Assembly (NCBI GenBank): GCA_963789885.1
Contig: CAWBNB010000066.1
Coordinates: 1 to 64,000 of the forward strand
Length of the DNA: 64,000 nucleotides
From: DATEDA01 sp963789885
Lineage (GTDB): Bacteria > Pseudomonadota > Gammaproteobacteria > Burkholderiales > SG8-39
Direction: 5' to 3'
Shown here: piece by piece, positions 1 to 8,263 of the stretch
Layout of the letters: the number at the start of each line of letters is the position of its first letter
Numbering within the stretch: the first letter of the stretch is position 1
Made by a program: the position numbers and the translations under genes
Notes under the pieces: model-generated
The model's input: the letters and a program-made list of their open reading frames with translations, nothing else
Told to the model about the DNA's origin: nothing
Databases searched by the model: none

Positions 1-466
1 GGCGGAGCACGGAGTCCCCAGCGAACCCCTCTCTCGCGCAATTCCCTGTCAACAGCGATATCTGCAGGGATTCTACGTGTTCCAGGCTCAAGCCCGCGCC
101 CTGCGCTCACGCGCAACGCCTCGCACGCGTTGGACTTCTTTCCCTCCGGCACTGGGAAATAGGCAAACCGAGCAGGGAATTTTTCGCGCAAAGCAGGGAA
201 ATCGAGATTGCCACGACTGTGGTTCGAGAATGCGGCGACACTGGAGGCCGCCTTTTCGTCCCCGGCCGGCCAGGTGACGATGGCCCACGCGAAAACGTTT
301 CTCGCTGAAATCACGGCCTTCGTGGTCGTTGAACACCGGGTCATTTGAATTTCGGCGCAAGCGCTGGATCGCGGTGTGCTCGCCGGCGCGTCGAAACGCG
401 TGCCGCGAGCCGCCGCCGGTGACGTGGGCTGCCTTGCCCTGCAGTGTCATGCGAATGCCCTGCCGC
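1..466. other. intergenic stretch with short CAGGGA repeats
   Basis: I see no convincing gene here; open frames in both directions have unnatural composition. The short word CAGGGA recurs: TTCCCTGT at 42-49 (reverse orientation), GCAGGGAT at 64-71, GCAGGGAAT at 172-180 and GCAGGGAAA at 193-201. The cluster could be debris from a mobile element, but no recombinase or inverted-repeat pair is present to show it. Confidence 0.4.
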
Positions 467-1216
467 TCAGTGGAAGGTGCGGCCCGAATCGATCACCAGT
501 GTCTGGCCGGTCATGGTGTTGGTCCGGCACATCGTGACCACCTGGTCGGCAACGTCGTCCTTGTCGGCCGCCTTGCGCAGCAGCGAGGTCTTGGCGGAAT
601 TCTCGATCTGCTCGCGCCGCAGGTTCGCGGTCGTGCGCGTGCCCTCGAGCAGGCCGGGCGCCACGCAGTTGACCAGCACCTCGGGTGCCAGCGCTACGGC
701 CATGCACTTGGTGAGATGGATCAGGCCGGCCTTGGAAACGGCATAGGCGATCGACGAACCCTGCGGGCCGAGCCCCGCCACCGAGGAGATGTTGACGATG
801 CGCCCGCTCCCCTGGCGCTTCATGACCGGCGCCACGGCCTTGATGGTGAGCATGGGCCCGGTGAGGTTGATGTCGATGATCTTGGTCCACTCCTCGTAGG
901 TGAGGTTGTCGAGGTCGGCGAAGGGGATCGCCTTGTTGTAGGCGGCATCGTTGATCAGGATGTCGAGACGGCCGAAGCGCTTGACGACGTCGTCGACCAG
1001 GCACTGCACCCGGTCGCGCTGCGTCACGTTGCAGGCGAAGGTGGCGGCCGAGACCTGATGCTTCTCGAGATCACGCGCGACGCCCTCGGCCTGGTCCTTG
1101 CTCTGGGCATAAACCACGGCGATGTGACAGCCCTGGGCGGCGAGCGCGTGGCAGATGCGCTGGCCGAGCCCGCCATTGCCGCCGGTCACGACGGCGACCG
1201 TGCCTTTGAGATCCAT
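467..1216 (-). CDS. SDR family NAD(P)-dependent oxidoreductase
   Basis: A 249-residue classical short-chain dehydrogenase/reductase, the usual family length. It has the Rossmann TGxxxGxG motif as TGGNGGLG (residues 11-18), an NNAG-type motif altered to NDAA, a catalytic serine region (NISSVAG) and the YxxxK pair as YAVSK. These proteins oxidise or reduce alcohol/ketone substrates in the cytoplasm. The substrate cannot be read from sequence, although FabG-like and sugar dehydrogenase branches share these motifs. The ATG at 1216 is preceded by GGGAGG at good spacing. An aldo/keto reductase lies 75 bases upstream on the same strand, so the two may form a small catabolic operon. Confidence 0.9.
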   Translation of the reverse strand: MDLKGTVAVVTGGNGGLGQRICHALAAQGCHIAVVYAQSKDQAEGVARDLEKHQVSAATFACNVTQRDRVQCLVDDVVKRFGRLDILINDAAYNKAIPFADLDNLTYEEWTKIIDINLTGPMLTIKAVAPVMKRQGSGRIVNISSVAGLGPQGSSIAYAVSKAGLIHLTKCMAVALAPEVLVNCVAPGLLEGTRTTANLRREQIENSAKTSLLRKAADKDDVADQVVTMCRTNTMTGQTLVIDSGRTFH

Positions 1217-1291
1217 GCGTCCTCCCGCAACGTACCGGACGGGTTGGCCTTTCTTTGCTCCGGCGCTCCGAAAGTGAGAATGTAGGATGCG

Positions 1292-2278
1292 TCAAGCGCC
1301 GCCGCCGAAGCCGCCAGCGTAGACCGCTTCGAGCGCGTCGAGGGCCGGGCGCGGCAGCGGGCCGAGCGCGGCGCCGCCGAGGGCTTCTTCGAGGTGCCCG
1401 GGTTCCGCCAGCCCGATGACCGCGCAGGCGATGTCCGGATCCGCGAGCACGAACCGCAGCGCGGCTTGCGCGCGCGTGCCGTAGCGGTCGCCGAGCGCGG
1501 CGAACACCGCCCGAGCCCGGCGCTCCTCGTCGGGGACGTCGCTCGCTCTCGCGATGACTACCTCCCGGCCGTGCCGTGCGTCGGTGGCGAGCACGCCGGC
1601 AGCGAACACGCGGATCGCCATCACCGCAGTCCCCTGCGCCTTGCAGGCGGCGATCAGGCCGCCGAAATCCTGGCCCGTCCAGCCGGCGGGCATCGCCGCC
1701 CGCGCGGCGCTCGGGTTGAGCACGTTGTAATAGACCTGGGCAGCGTCGAAGCGCCCGCTCGCGACGACGCTCCTGCAGCTCGCCGCATCGCCGAGCGCGG
1801 TGAATCCGATATGGCGCGTCAACCCCTGCTCGCGCATGCGTTCGAGCGCCTCGCCAGCACCGTTCGCGCCGAGCACGTGATCGACGGCGACCGCACCGCC
1901 GCTTGCGGCCGGTTCGATCGGGTTGTGCAGCAAAAGGACGTCGACGGACTGCCGTCGCAGGCGCTGGAGGCTCTCGTGGATGCTGCGCTCGACCTGGCCG
2001 GCGATGTCGTGCAGCCGCGCGGTATCGAGCCGCACCTTCGTGGACAAGTGGGGCTTGTCCCCGATCTCCCCAAGTAGCCAGCCGAGCGCCTGCTCGGACC
2101 GCGTCTGGCCGTAGCTCGGCGCCGTGTCGATCCAGTTGATCCCCGCCTCCATCGCGCGCCGTAAGGCCTTGAGCTTGGTGTCGTCATCCTGGTGGATCAG
2201 CAGGCCGCCGACCCAGCCGCCTCCAAATACCAGCTCCGAGACCTGGAGGCCGGTCCTGCCAAACGTGCGGTAGCGCAT
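1292..2278 (-). CDS. aldo/keto reductase
   Basis: A 328-residue (alpha/beta)8 aldo/keto reductase. It opens with MRYRTFGRTGLQVSELVFGG, a classic family N-terminus. The catalytic Asp and Tyr are in IDTAPSYGQTRSE, the Lys in STKVRLD and the His in LLLLHNP. It reduces or oxidises carbonyl/alcohol groups with NADP(H). An in-frame start about 34 codons upstream would add a sequence unlike the family, so I chose the ATG at 2278. The protein resembles the YghZ/L-fucose dehydrogenase-like branch, but the substrate is uncertain. It is probably co-transcribed with the SDR gene downstream. Confidence 0.9.
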   Translation of the reverse strand: MRYRTFGRTGLQVSELVFGGGWVGGLLIHQDDDTKLKALRRAMEAGINWIDTAPSYGQTRSEQALGWLLGEIGDKPHLSTKVRLDTARLHDIAGQVERSIHESLQRLRRQSVDVLLLHNPIEPAASGGAVAVDHVLGANGAGEALERMREQGLTRHIGFTALGDAASCRSVVASGRFDAAQVYYNVLNPSAARAAMPAGWTGQDFGGLIAACKAQGTAVMAIRVFAAGVLATDARHGREVVIARASDVPDEERRARAVFAALGDRYGTRAQAALRFVLADPDIACAVIGLAEPGHLEEALGGAALGPLPRPALDALEAVYAGGFGGGA

Positions 2279-2461
2279 CGGTCGAGTCCCCGTCCTGTTC
2301 GGCCCGTCTCGAGACGAGGCGGGGGCCGCAGAGATTACACCGGCCCACATCTCCTCCGCGACCGAGGGATAGCAGCCCAACGTCGCGCTTGCGTCGGGCG
2401 CGTCAAGCCCTGGGGCGACGGTTAGCCGCTGGCAAATGCGGATCCGCTGGCTCCGTGCCCG

Positions 2462-3072
2462 TGTAGTCCAAAATCAAGACAGACCTCTCACGCGGCGGCG
2501 TGATGATAGAAACTCAGCATCCCCCCGAGCCGGATTCGTCGGTCCACTGGACCACGCGCTGGGACTGAGGGCTCTTCGCCTCGGATCAACCGATTACCCA
2601 AGCCCTGATGATTCCGCTCGGCGTGGTAATGCGCCATGAATTCACGGACGGCGCGCCGCAGCGCCGCCTCGCCAATGAAGATCATGCGGTTGAGGCACTC
2701 GTCTTTGATTGAGCGTACGAACCGCTCGGCGTAGGCGTTCAGATTAGGCGACTTCGGCGGCAGACGGATCACCTCCACGCCCTGCTCTTCAATGAACTTA
2801 CGCCAGTCGCCCGAGTACTTCGCGTCCCGATCGATGAGGAGCGTCCTGCCTCTAGAGAGCACGCCATCATCGACGTCGCAGGCATTGCGCGCGATCTGAA
2901 GCATCCAGGCTTCCGCCGGGTTCGTGGTGATCCCTGCAATCCTCACCATTCGCGTCGGCAGCTCAATGAAGAACAGCACGTAATACGTCATCAGTCCTCG
3001 TAGCTTCCAGACCTCGACGGTGAGAAAGTCAGCGGCGACGAGGCTGCGCCAATGCTCCTTGAGAAACACCGC
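2462..3072 (-). mobile_element. truncated insertion sequence (same IS as 13301-14468)
   Basis: Nucleotide-level relative of the complete element at 13301-14468. Similarity starts at the terminal TGTAGTCCA (2462-2470) and runs through the transposase 3' half to about 3072 (GAGAAACACCG), where it stops abruptly inside the gene. The other end of the element is missing. The copies differ at scattered positions, so they are not a very recent duplication. Sequence from a different gene begins right after the break, which marks a deletion or rearrangement junction. Confidence 0.85.
2488..3069 (-). pseudogene. 5'-truncated DDE transposase fragment
   Basis: Encodes only the C-terminal half (about 193 residues) of the integrase-core transposase found intact at 13327-14403. 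It keeps the first catalytic Asp region (VAADFLTVEV), the second (LLIDRDAKYSGDW) and the Glu region (AYAERFVRSIKDE). It lacks the N-terminal helix-turn-helix segment of roughly 165 residues needed for DNA recognition. It ends with the same SFYHHAAA tail as the intact copy. It is unlikely to be active. Confidence 0.85.
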
Positions 3073-3198
3073 CCGGTCTATTCAGTCGACGCTATGGCCG
3101 TGATGTACATGACCATGGTGATGCTTCTCCTCATCGTGGCCCTGCAATTCGTGCGTCCGACCCAGATGGTTTTCCGGCTCGATCAGCCACGTCGCTAG
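3073..3198 (+). pseudogene. 3' remnant of a membrane protein, possibly an ABC transporter permease
   Basis: Directly after the broken IS end, the plus strand reads open to a TAG at 3196-3198. It encodes about 41 residues: a hydrophobic helix rich in Met, Leu and Val (MAVMYMTMVMLLLIVALQF) and then a short basic tail (VRPTQMVFRL). This looks like the last transmembrane helix and cytoplasmic tail of a permease; iron/thiamine-type ABC permeases end this way. The rest of the gene is absent and was presumably removed by the IS-associated rearrangement. Family assignment is tentative. Confidence 0.4.
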
Positions 3199-3480
3199 TT
3201 TGATTCGTGCGTCGCTGAGGGGCTCGAGCCGCCCCGTCGCGCGCCGGCCGGACGATCAGCGCGAGGACCACGCCGAGTGCGAGGGCGAGCATCCCGGCGC
3301 CCACGGTGAGTGACACCGCGATCCGATGGGCGAGCTACTCGTGGGCGTCAGGTGTGCCCGAGCCGGCAGCCGCGAAAACCACGACCAGCACAGCGAGCCC
3401 AAGGGAGCCGCCCAGCCGGTAAGCGGCATAGACTAGCCCGGCGGCCGCGCCGGCGTCCAAGCAGCGGCCGACCCGGGACG
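3131..3480 (-). pseudogene. C-terminal remnant of an MFS (DHA2/EmrB-like) transporter
   Basis: The minus strand from about 3480 reads DAGAAAGLVYAAYRLGGSLG and LAVLVVVFAAAGSG, then meets an in-frame TAG at 3335-3337. It resumes in the same frame with LAHRIAVSLTVGAGMLALAL and ends at a TGA at 3131-3133. This pattern is typical of the last two transmembrane helices of 14-helix major facilitator drug exporters. The upstream part of the gene is absent above about 3480. The internal stop and the missing 5' region show that it is a relic. Its 3' end overlaps the opposite-strand permease relic. Confidence 0.6.
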
Positions 3481-3600
3481 ATCGAATCCCTTCGCGTCTA
3501 CGCACGCATAGGCTGGAGCCGCGACAAGTTCAAGTTTGAGTTCTTGTCCACAGAACGAAGCACGTCACCAATAACCCGTGCGATCGATCCTCGCGCGGCC

Positions 3601-3906
3601 CTACGGGGCCAGGTCGATCAGGGCGCCGATGTTCGCGATCTCGAGCACCGAGCGCAGCGACTTGCCAACATTCACTACCTGGAGACGGCGCGCGCTCATG
3701 GCAAGCGCCTTCGCGGCAAGCACGAGGACGTGTACACCTGCGCTCGTCGCGTACGACACTGCGGCGCAATCGACGACCAGTGGCTGGGCGGTCGCGCCGA
3801 TCACCTCGAGCAGCACACGCTCAAACTCGGGCGCGCTCGTACTGTCGATCGGTCCGCTCGGCGTGATTACGCACCGTCCCTCGATGGTGGCAATCGTCAC
3901 TTCCAT
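3601..3906 (-). CDS. STAS-domain protein (anti-sigma factor antagonist type), copy 2
   Basis: A 101-residue single-domain STAS protein of the RsbV/SpoIIAA type. Such proteins bind an RsbW-like kinase when unphosphorylated and are released when a Ser or Thr is phosphorylated. The N-terminus aligns with the two other STAS proteins of this cluster (ME...EG...GPIDS). The phospho-acceptor region is SYATSAGVHVLV, so the target is the Ser of TSAG, whereas the other two copies have SSAG. It is more divergent than the other copies and may have a different partner. It lies 15 bases after the neighbouring STAS gene and is the last intact gene of the cluster. Confidence 0.88.
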   Translation of the reverse strand: MEVTIATIEGRCVITPSGPIDSTSAPEFERVLLEVIGATAQPLVVDCAAVSYATSAGVHVLVLAAKALAMSARRLQVVNVGKSLRSVLEIANIGALIDLAP

Positions 3907-3921
3907 GCTGCTGCTCGCGCA

Positions 3922-4269
3922 CTAGGGAGTAGCAGGCCCCACCTTGGCGACGGACTCCGCTCGCGTCGGACAAATCACGAACAACTCGTTGAAGCCGCCG
4001 ATTTCGAACAGCCGCTTGACCTCGCCGATGACGCCGCACAAGGCGAGCTGGCCTGCGGTCTGCTCGACCATCCTACCTACGATCAGCAGCGAACGGAATC
4101 CAGCGCTCGACATGTAGGCGACATTGGCGAGATCGATCACGACACGATTCTCGCCGGCGCGGACCAACGCGCAGACGCGATCGCCGAACACCTTGGCGGT
4201 GACCGAATCGATGCGTCCTTTCGGCTCGACGACTGCGACGCCGTCGGTTGCTCGGATATCGAGTTCCAC
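3922..4269 (-). CDS. STAS-domain protein (anti-sigma factor antagonist type), copy 1
   Basis: A 115-residue STAS protein with the phospho-acceptor motif DLANVAYMSSAGFRSLL. It is a close paralogue of the STAS gene at 12798: both carry GRIDSVTAK, FGDRV, RVVIDLAN, LALCGV, GEV.RLFEI and ICPTR. I chose the GTG at 4269 because AGGAG at 4278-4282 is then 8 bases upstream and the protein starts MELDIRA, aligned with the MEI and MEV starts of its paralogues. A GTG three codons earlier overlaps the ribosome binding site. It follows the permease-GHKL fusion, its likely binding partner, by about 80 bases. Confidence 0.9.
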   Translation of the reverse strand: MELDIRATDGVAVVEPKGRIDSVTAKVFGDRVCALVRAGENRVVIDLANVAYMSSAGFRSLLIVGRMVEQTAGQLALCGVIGEVKRLFEIGGFNELFVICPTRAESVAKVGPATP

Positions 4270-4351
4270 TGTCAACACTCCTGTTTCCAGAGCCCTTGAG
4301 CTCGCTCAGCCTCAAGCTTACCTCGCGTGCGAACTGCGTGACTCCCCTGCG

Positions 4352-6049
4352 TCAATGATCGAAATGGAAGTGGATCGTCACCCTGCCCCGCAGCTCCGAG
4401 GCGCGGGCGCGGTCGGCATTGTGGCGTACGAGGAACCCGGCGAGCCGCCGCACGCCGTCCGCGGATTCACGGATCTCCTGATCGGTCGGACGACTATCCG
4501 GAAGGTCGAGCAACTCGCCCTGATAGTGCACCCGTACGTCCAGGTTGAATTCGTCGAAGCTCGCTTCCATCTCGATCGGTCCTTGCGGCGCGCAATTCTC
4601 GAAGATGATCTCGGCGAGTTGCTGCACGCCGAAAATCGCGCGGCCGATCACCTCCGGACGCGCGCCCCATACCCGGCCGCACCTCGCGAAAAAGCTCTCG
4701 ATGGTCTCCGGGTCCGTGTCCTCGCCCGCGATCGTGAGATGCACTTTCTTTTTCACACCGAGGCGGAACAACAGATTCAGTCCGAGCGCTGTCACGGTTG
4801 CGAGCACCAACGGGGAGCCGACGAGCGGACCCGCGAGCGGGGCCGCTTGCGCGATCGCCGGGAAGATGTCCACCGCGATGCCGGCGACGATGGCGAGCGC
4901 GATGGTGAGCGACCGGCGCGCATCGAGCAGGCGGGAGCTCATGATCTGGATGCCCTGGATGATGACCGACACCATCGAGAACAAGAGCGCGGCGATCATG
5001 ATCGATCGCGGCATCGATGCGAGCACCGCGGCGAGCTTCGGCACAAATGCGAGGAGCACGAAGATCGTCGCGATCGCGAACGCGATTCGGCGGCTGGTCA
5101 CACCCGTCATCGCGGCGAGGCCTACGTTCGAGGCCGACGTGTTCGTGCCCACTGCGCCGACCAGGCCCGATAAGACGGTCGCCGCACCATCGGCCAACAC
5201 CCCGCGCTTTATCGAGGACATGTCCGGCCGCACCCACTCGGCATCGTTCGTCCGTTGGCAGATCGTGATTACACCCAGCGCTTTCATCGTCGCGGCGAGA
5301 GCGGCGATCGCGAACGGAACGGCGAGCTTGAGGTCGAACGACCAGGAAACTTGGCCAAGCTGCGGGAGGTCGACCCAGGCGGCCGCAGCAATAGCTTCGC
5401 TTTGCGCAACATCGAAGATACCGGCAGTTGCCCCAGAAATGTAGCCGATCGCCAAGCCGATCAGAGCGCACAGCATGCGCGTCATTCCGCGGGCCCAGAC
5501 GCTGAGGATGATCATCGTTGCCAGCGTGATCGTCGCAATGCTCCACTCGGCCGACCTCACCGGCGGTCCCTCGCCACCGAGCATGAGACGCAGCCCGGCG
5601 ATCGAGGCTGATACTCCGATCATGAAGATCACGACTCCGGAGATTTCCGGCGGGAAGATCGGGCGCAGCCGGCTGAGCAGCGGCGCCAGGGCTGCTTCCA
5701 AGAAACCGGCAAAGACTGTCATGCCAAACACCAGCGGCAGCCCGCCGACCTTTGCGGCAATCAGTGACGGGCCGAGATAGGTGGCCGTGAACACCGCCGG
5801 ACACATGAATCCTGACCCGAACGGGCCGAACCGCAGCGCCTGCAGCAACGTCGCAGCGGCAAGTACCAGCATCCCTCCCCCGACGAGCGCGACGACAGCC
5901 TGGGTGGGAGTCTCGGCAACCCGAAACACCAGCAGGGGATAAATCAGATTGATTGTGATGAGCCCGACGTGCTGGACACCGGAGAGGACGGTGACGACAG
6001 GCGGGGGCGCCTCTTCCAGCCCATGGACGATATCGGGCGGCGTTTTCAT
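4352..6049 (-). CDS. NCS2/SLC23-type permease fused to a C-terminal GHKL-like domain, copy 1
   Basis: A 565-residue inner-membrane protein. Residues about 20-430 form a multi-helix xanthine/uracil permease domain, with GVQHVG in the first helix (as in UraA) and SNVGLAAMTGV resembling the family signature NxGxxxxT. Residues about 436-565 form a soluble domain that recalls the ATP-binding fold of RsbW-like anti-sigma factors: FGVQQLAEIIFENC resembles an N-box. However, the Asp of the DxG box appears replaced by Tyr (HYQGELLDLP) and no Gly-rich second box is visible, so ATP binding is doubtful. It ends in the His-rich IHFHFDH. Its start overlaps the RsbW-like gene by ATGA, indicating translational coupling. 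The substrate is unknown. Confidence 0.85.
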   Translation of the reverse strand: MKTPPDIVHGLEEAPPPVVTVLSGVQHVGLITINLIYPLLVFRVAETPTQAVVALVGGGMLVLAAATLLQALRFGPFGSGFMCPAVFTATYLGPSLIAAKVGGLPLVFGMTVFAGFLEAALAPLLSRLRPIFPPEISGVVIFMIGVSASIAGLRLMLGGEGPPVRSAEWSIATITLATMIILSVWARGMTRMLCALIGLAIGYISGATAGIFDVAQSEAIAAAAWVDLPQLGQVSWSFDLKLAVPFAIAALAATMKALGVITICQRTNDAEWVRPDMSSIKRGVLADGAATVLSGLVGAVGTNTSASNVGLAAMTGVTSRRIAFAIATIFVLLAFVPKLAAVLASMPRSIMIAALLFSMVSVIIQGIQIMSSRLLDARRSLTIALAIVAGIAVDIFPAIAQAAPLAGPLVGSPLVLATVTALGLNLLFRLGVKKKVHLTIAGEDTDPETIESFFARCGRVWGARPEVIGRAIFGVQQLAEIIFENCAPQGPIEMEASFDEFNLDVRVHYQGELLDLPDSRPTDQEIRESADGVRRLAGFLVRHNADRARASELRGRVTIHFHFDH

Positions 6050-6468
6050 GCCGGCGCGAAGGGAGGAGCGAGGTTGCGCCGCAGACTTAGACGATTGCGA
6101 TTCCCGGTGCGCTCGTAGCGGACCTCGTCGTTCAGCGTACGAATGAACCGAATGCCGAGCCCGCCGACCGCCCGGCTCGACAGATCAGTGTCGACATCGG
6201 CGACTGGCACCGTGAGCGGGTCGAACGGCACGCCATCGTCCTCGATCACCGCATGCAGCGCGCCATCGGCGACGCGCAGTTGAATGACGATCTCGTGCGT
6301 CGCGGTATCGGCATAGCCGTAGGAGATGATGTTGATGAGGACTTCGTCGAGGGAGACCTGAAGATCGGCCAGCACGGTCGACGGCAATCTGTGCGCTGTC
6401 GCGAATCGATCTACGCCCTCCTTGACCCGGGCAAGCTCAACGCGCTCGTTGGTGATCCGCAGCCTCAC
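6046..6468 (-). CDS. RsbW-like ATP-binding protein (HATPase_c_2)
   Basis: A 140-residue stand-alone GHKL ATPase domain of the anti-sigma factor/serine kinase class. The nucleotide-binding boxes are intact: an N-box with Glu42 and Asn46 (DEVLINIISYGYAD), a DxG box at 77-79 (IEDDGVPFDP) and the glycine box VGGLGIRFIR at 101-110. It should phosphorylate or sequester STAS partners. Both ends overlap neighbours by 4 bases, with the phosphatase upstream and the permease downstream. This is the typical arrangement of a phosphatase-kinase pair in partner switching. No sigma factor gene is adjacent, so the regulated target is probably something else. Confidence 0.9.
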   Translation of the reverse strand: MRLRITNERVELARVKEGVDRFATAHRLPSTVLADLQVSLDEVLINIISYGYADTATHEIVIQLRVADGALHAVIEDDGVPFDPLTVPVADVDTDLSSRAVGGLGIRFIRTLNDEVRYERTGNRNRLSLRRNLAPPFAPA

Positions 6469-7691
6469 AGCTCGAACCGGACGATGGAAAGATCATCTTC
6501 GAGCGGCCCCGGTCCATGCAGCGCGCGCAACGTGTGGACGAGCTGGTCCAGCCCCGTACTGCCCGACTGGCAGAATTGCGCGAACACCTCGAGAAACTCG
6601 TCGAACTCGAGCATCGATCCGTCCGGCGTCCGGATCTCGAACACCCCGTCCGTCATCAGGAACAACTGTGCGTCGGGCGGCACTTGACATTCGTGCTGGG
6701 CAAACGTCGTCCCCGATAGCACGCCAAGGATCGGCTCTTTGCCACGCAGCTGCTCGATCTGCGCGGCGCTGCGCGTGCCGTGGCGCACGAGCAACGCCGG
6801 TGGATGTCCGGCGCTTGCATACGTGAGGCGCCGCGTTCCTTTATCGAACACGCCGTACCAGATCGTGAAGAACAGGTTGTTCTGGTTTTCCATCAGGTAC
6901 GCTTGATTGAGCGCGCCGAGGACTGCGGCAGGCGCACGGAGATCGGTGTTTGGGAGGGCCTCCGACCGTAGGGTGTTGGCCGCCGCGGCGGACATCAGTG
7001 CCGCGCCCACGCCATGCCCGCTGACATCGAGTACATAGAGCGCCAAGTGTTCGTCGTCTATCCAGTGGTAGCCGAATGAATCGCCACCGAGCTCCGTCGA
7101 GGGAATGAAGAGCCAGTCGGCCGTGAGCGGCGGACCGACCACCGGCGGCGGCAGGATCGAGCGCACGTAATTCGCGGCCTCTTCCAGCTCTTCGACAAGA
7201 CGCTGATTGGTCGACAACAGCTCGGCGCGGGATTCCTCGAGCTCCCGGTAGGTGCGCTTCAGGTCCAGGTTTGCGGCCTCGAGCTCGTCGATGAGCTGCG
7301 CCTCGCGCTCGGAAAGGAGCGTCATGTCGTACGCCTTCTGCTGCACGCGCTGCGTCGCGTCGCGCTCGCCGGTGCTGTCGATCAGCACGACCCACACCCG
7401 GTCGGTGGCGGCGAACAAGTGCAGATCCGCTGCACGCCCGGCGGTGGTCTGGACATGCTGCAGCCGGAATGGCGATGCGGCGGGCGGGAGCAGCCCTTCG
7501 AGAAAGCAGACTTGCTCGGGCGCCGGCTGCCCGCTCCGGAGGGCATCGAGCCCGTGCGCGGCAAGTGCGCCGCCCGCGGCAACCAGGGTCTGCGCCGAGT
7601 CGATGGCCAGCCACGCGATCGGCCGTTCGCCAAAGACGAATCGATGCAAGTACTCGGCGACCTCGAGCGGTACGGCAGGTGCGGGCGTCAT
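6465..7691 (-). CDS. SpoIIE/RsbU-type PP2C serine phosphatase with N-terminal sensor region
   Basis: A 408-residue protein. Residues about 10-125 are a PAS-like or otherwise unidentified sensory region. Residues about 130-185 are a charged coiled coil (SEREAQLIDELEAANLDLKR), and the rest is a PP2C phosphatase of the SpoIIE class. Metal-binding motifs are visible: LGGDSFGY, DVSGHGVGAAL, ASAGHPPALLV, LMTDGVFE and LEDDLSIV. It should dephosphorylate phospho-STAS proteins and so reset the switch. No signal peptide or membrane helix is seen, so it is cytoplasmic. It is preceded by the Ras-like GTPase gene (48-base gap) and overlaps the RsbW-like kinase by 4 bases. Confidence 0.92.
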   Translation of the reverse strand: MTPAPAVPLEVAEYLHRFVFGERPIAWLAIDSAQTLVAAGGALAAHGLDALRSGQPAPEQVCFLEGLLPPAASPFRLQHVQTTAGRAADLHLFAATDRVWVVLIDSTGERDATQRVQQKAYDMTLLSEREAQLIDELEAANLDLKRTYRELEESRAELLSTNQRLVEELEEAANYVRSILPPPVVGPPLTADWLFIPSTELGGDSFGYHWIDDEHLALYVLDVSGHGVGAALMSAAAANTLRSEALPNTDLRAPAAVLGALNQAYLMENQNNLFFTIWYGVFDKGTRRLTYASAGHPPALLVRHGTRSAAQIEQLRGKEPILGVLSGTTFAQHECQVPPDAQLFLMTDGVFEIRTPDGSMLEFDEFLEVFAQFCQSGSTGLDQLVHTLRALHGPGPLEDDLSIVRFEL

Positions 7692-7739
7692 TCTCTAGAA
7701 TCCGCAGATCGATCTGCGCAATGCAGCGAAATCCGCGGA

Positions 7740-8252
7740 CTACCGCGTCTGATGCGAGACCATCACGCGCTCGGCAAGGGCCTGAAAAGCCTCTTCCACA
7801 CCTTCCCCGGAGCGTGCGCTGGTCAGCTGCACGTTCCAGCCGGCCCACTCCAGCGCGGCAATGTGTTCCTCGGACACCGCCCAGAGGCTTTGCAAGTCGC
7901 GCTTGTTGAGAAGCACGACGAACGGCAACTTGCCGACTTCGGCTTCCACGCGCTGTTGAATCGACTGGGCCACGTCGACGGTGCCGGGACGCGTTCCGTC
8001 CACCACGAGCAAGTAACCGGCGGCGCCCCGTACGTAGCTCGTGCGCACCTGCGAAATATCGTCCTCCCCCGCGATATCCCAGAGGATGAGGCTTACCTCG
8101 GAGCCGCCCACGGTCACCATCCTCTTGTCGATCTTGACGCCGACAGTCGTGAGGTACCGATCCGAAAAGATGCTGTCGACGTAGCGGCGCACGAGACTGG
8201 TCTTGCCGACGGCGAACGCACCGAGCATGCAGATTTTCTTTTGCAGGGCCAT
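7740..8252 (-). CDS. Ras/Rab-like small GTPase
   Basis: A 170-residue small GTPase of the Ras superfamily, unusual in bacteria but known in several lineages. G1 is GAFAVGKTS (residues 11-19), the switch I Thr is in YLTTVGVKI, G3 is WDIAGED (DxxG at 59-62), G4 is NKRD (116-119) and G5 is SAR (145-147). The residue equivalent to Ras Gln61 is Glu63, which may lower intrinsic GTP hydrolysis. There is no C-terminal Cys for lipidation and no membrane helix, so localisation would depend on a partner. The likely partner is the transmembrane OmpA-family protein whose gene ends 11 bases upstream. Confidence 0.92.
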   Translation of the reverse strand: MALQKKICMLGAFAVGKTSLVRRYVDSIFSDRYLTTVGVKIDKRMVTVGGSEVSLILWDIAGEDDISQVRTSYVRGAAGYLLVVDGTRPGTVDVAQSIQQRVEAEVGKLPFVVLLNKRDLQSLWAVSEEHIAALEWAGWNVQLTSARSGEGVEEAFQALAERVMVSHQTR

Positions 8253-8263
8253 CGCCTGAGAGC

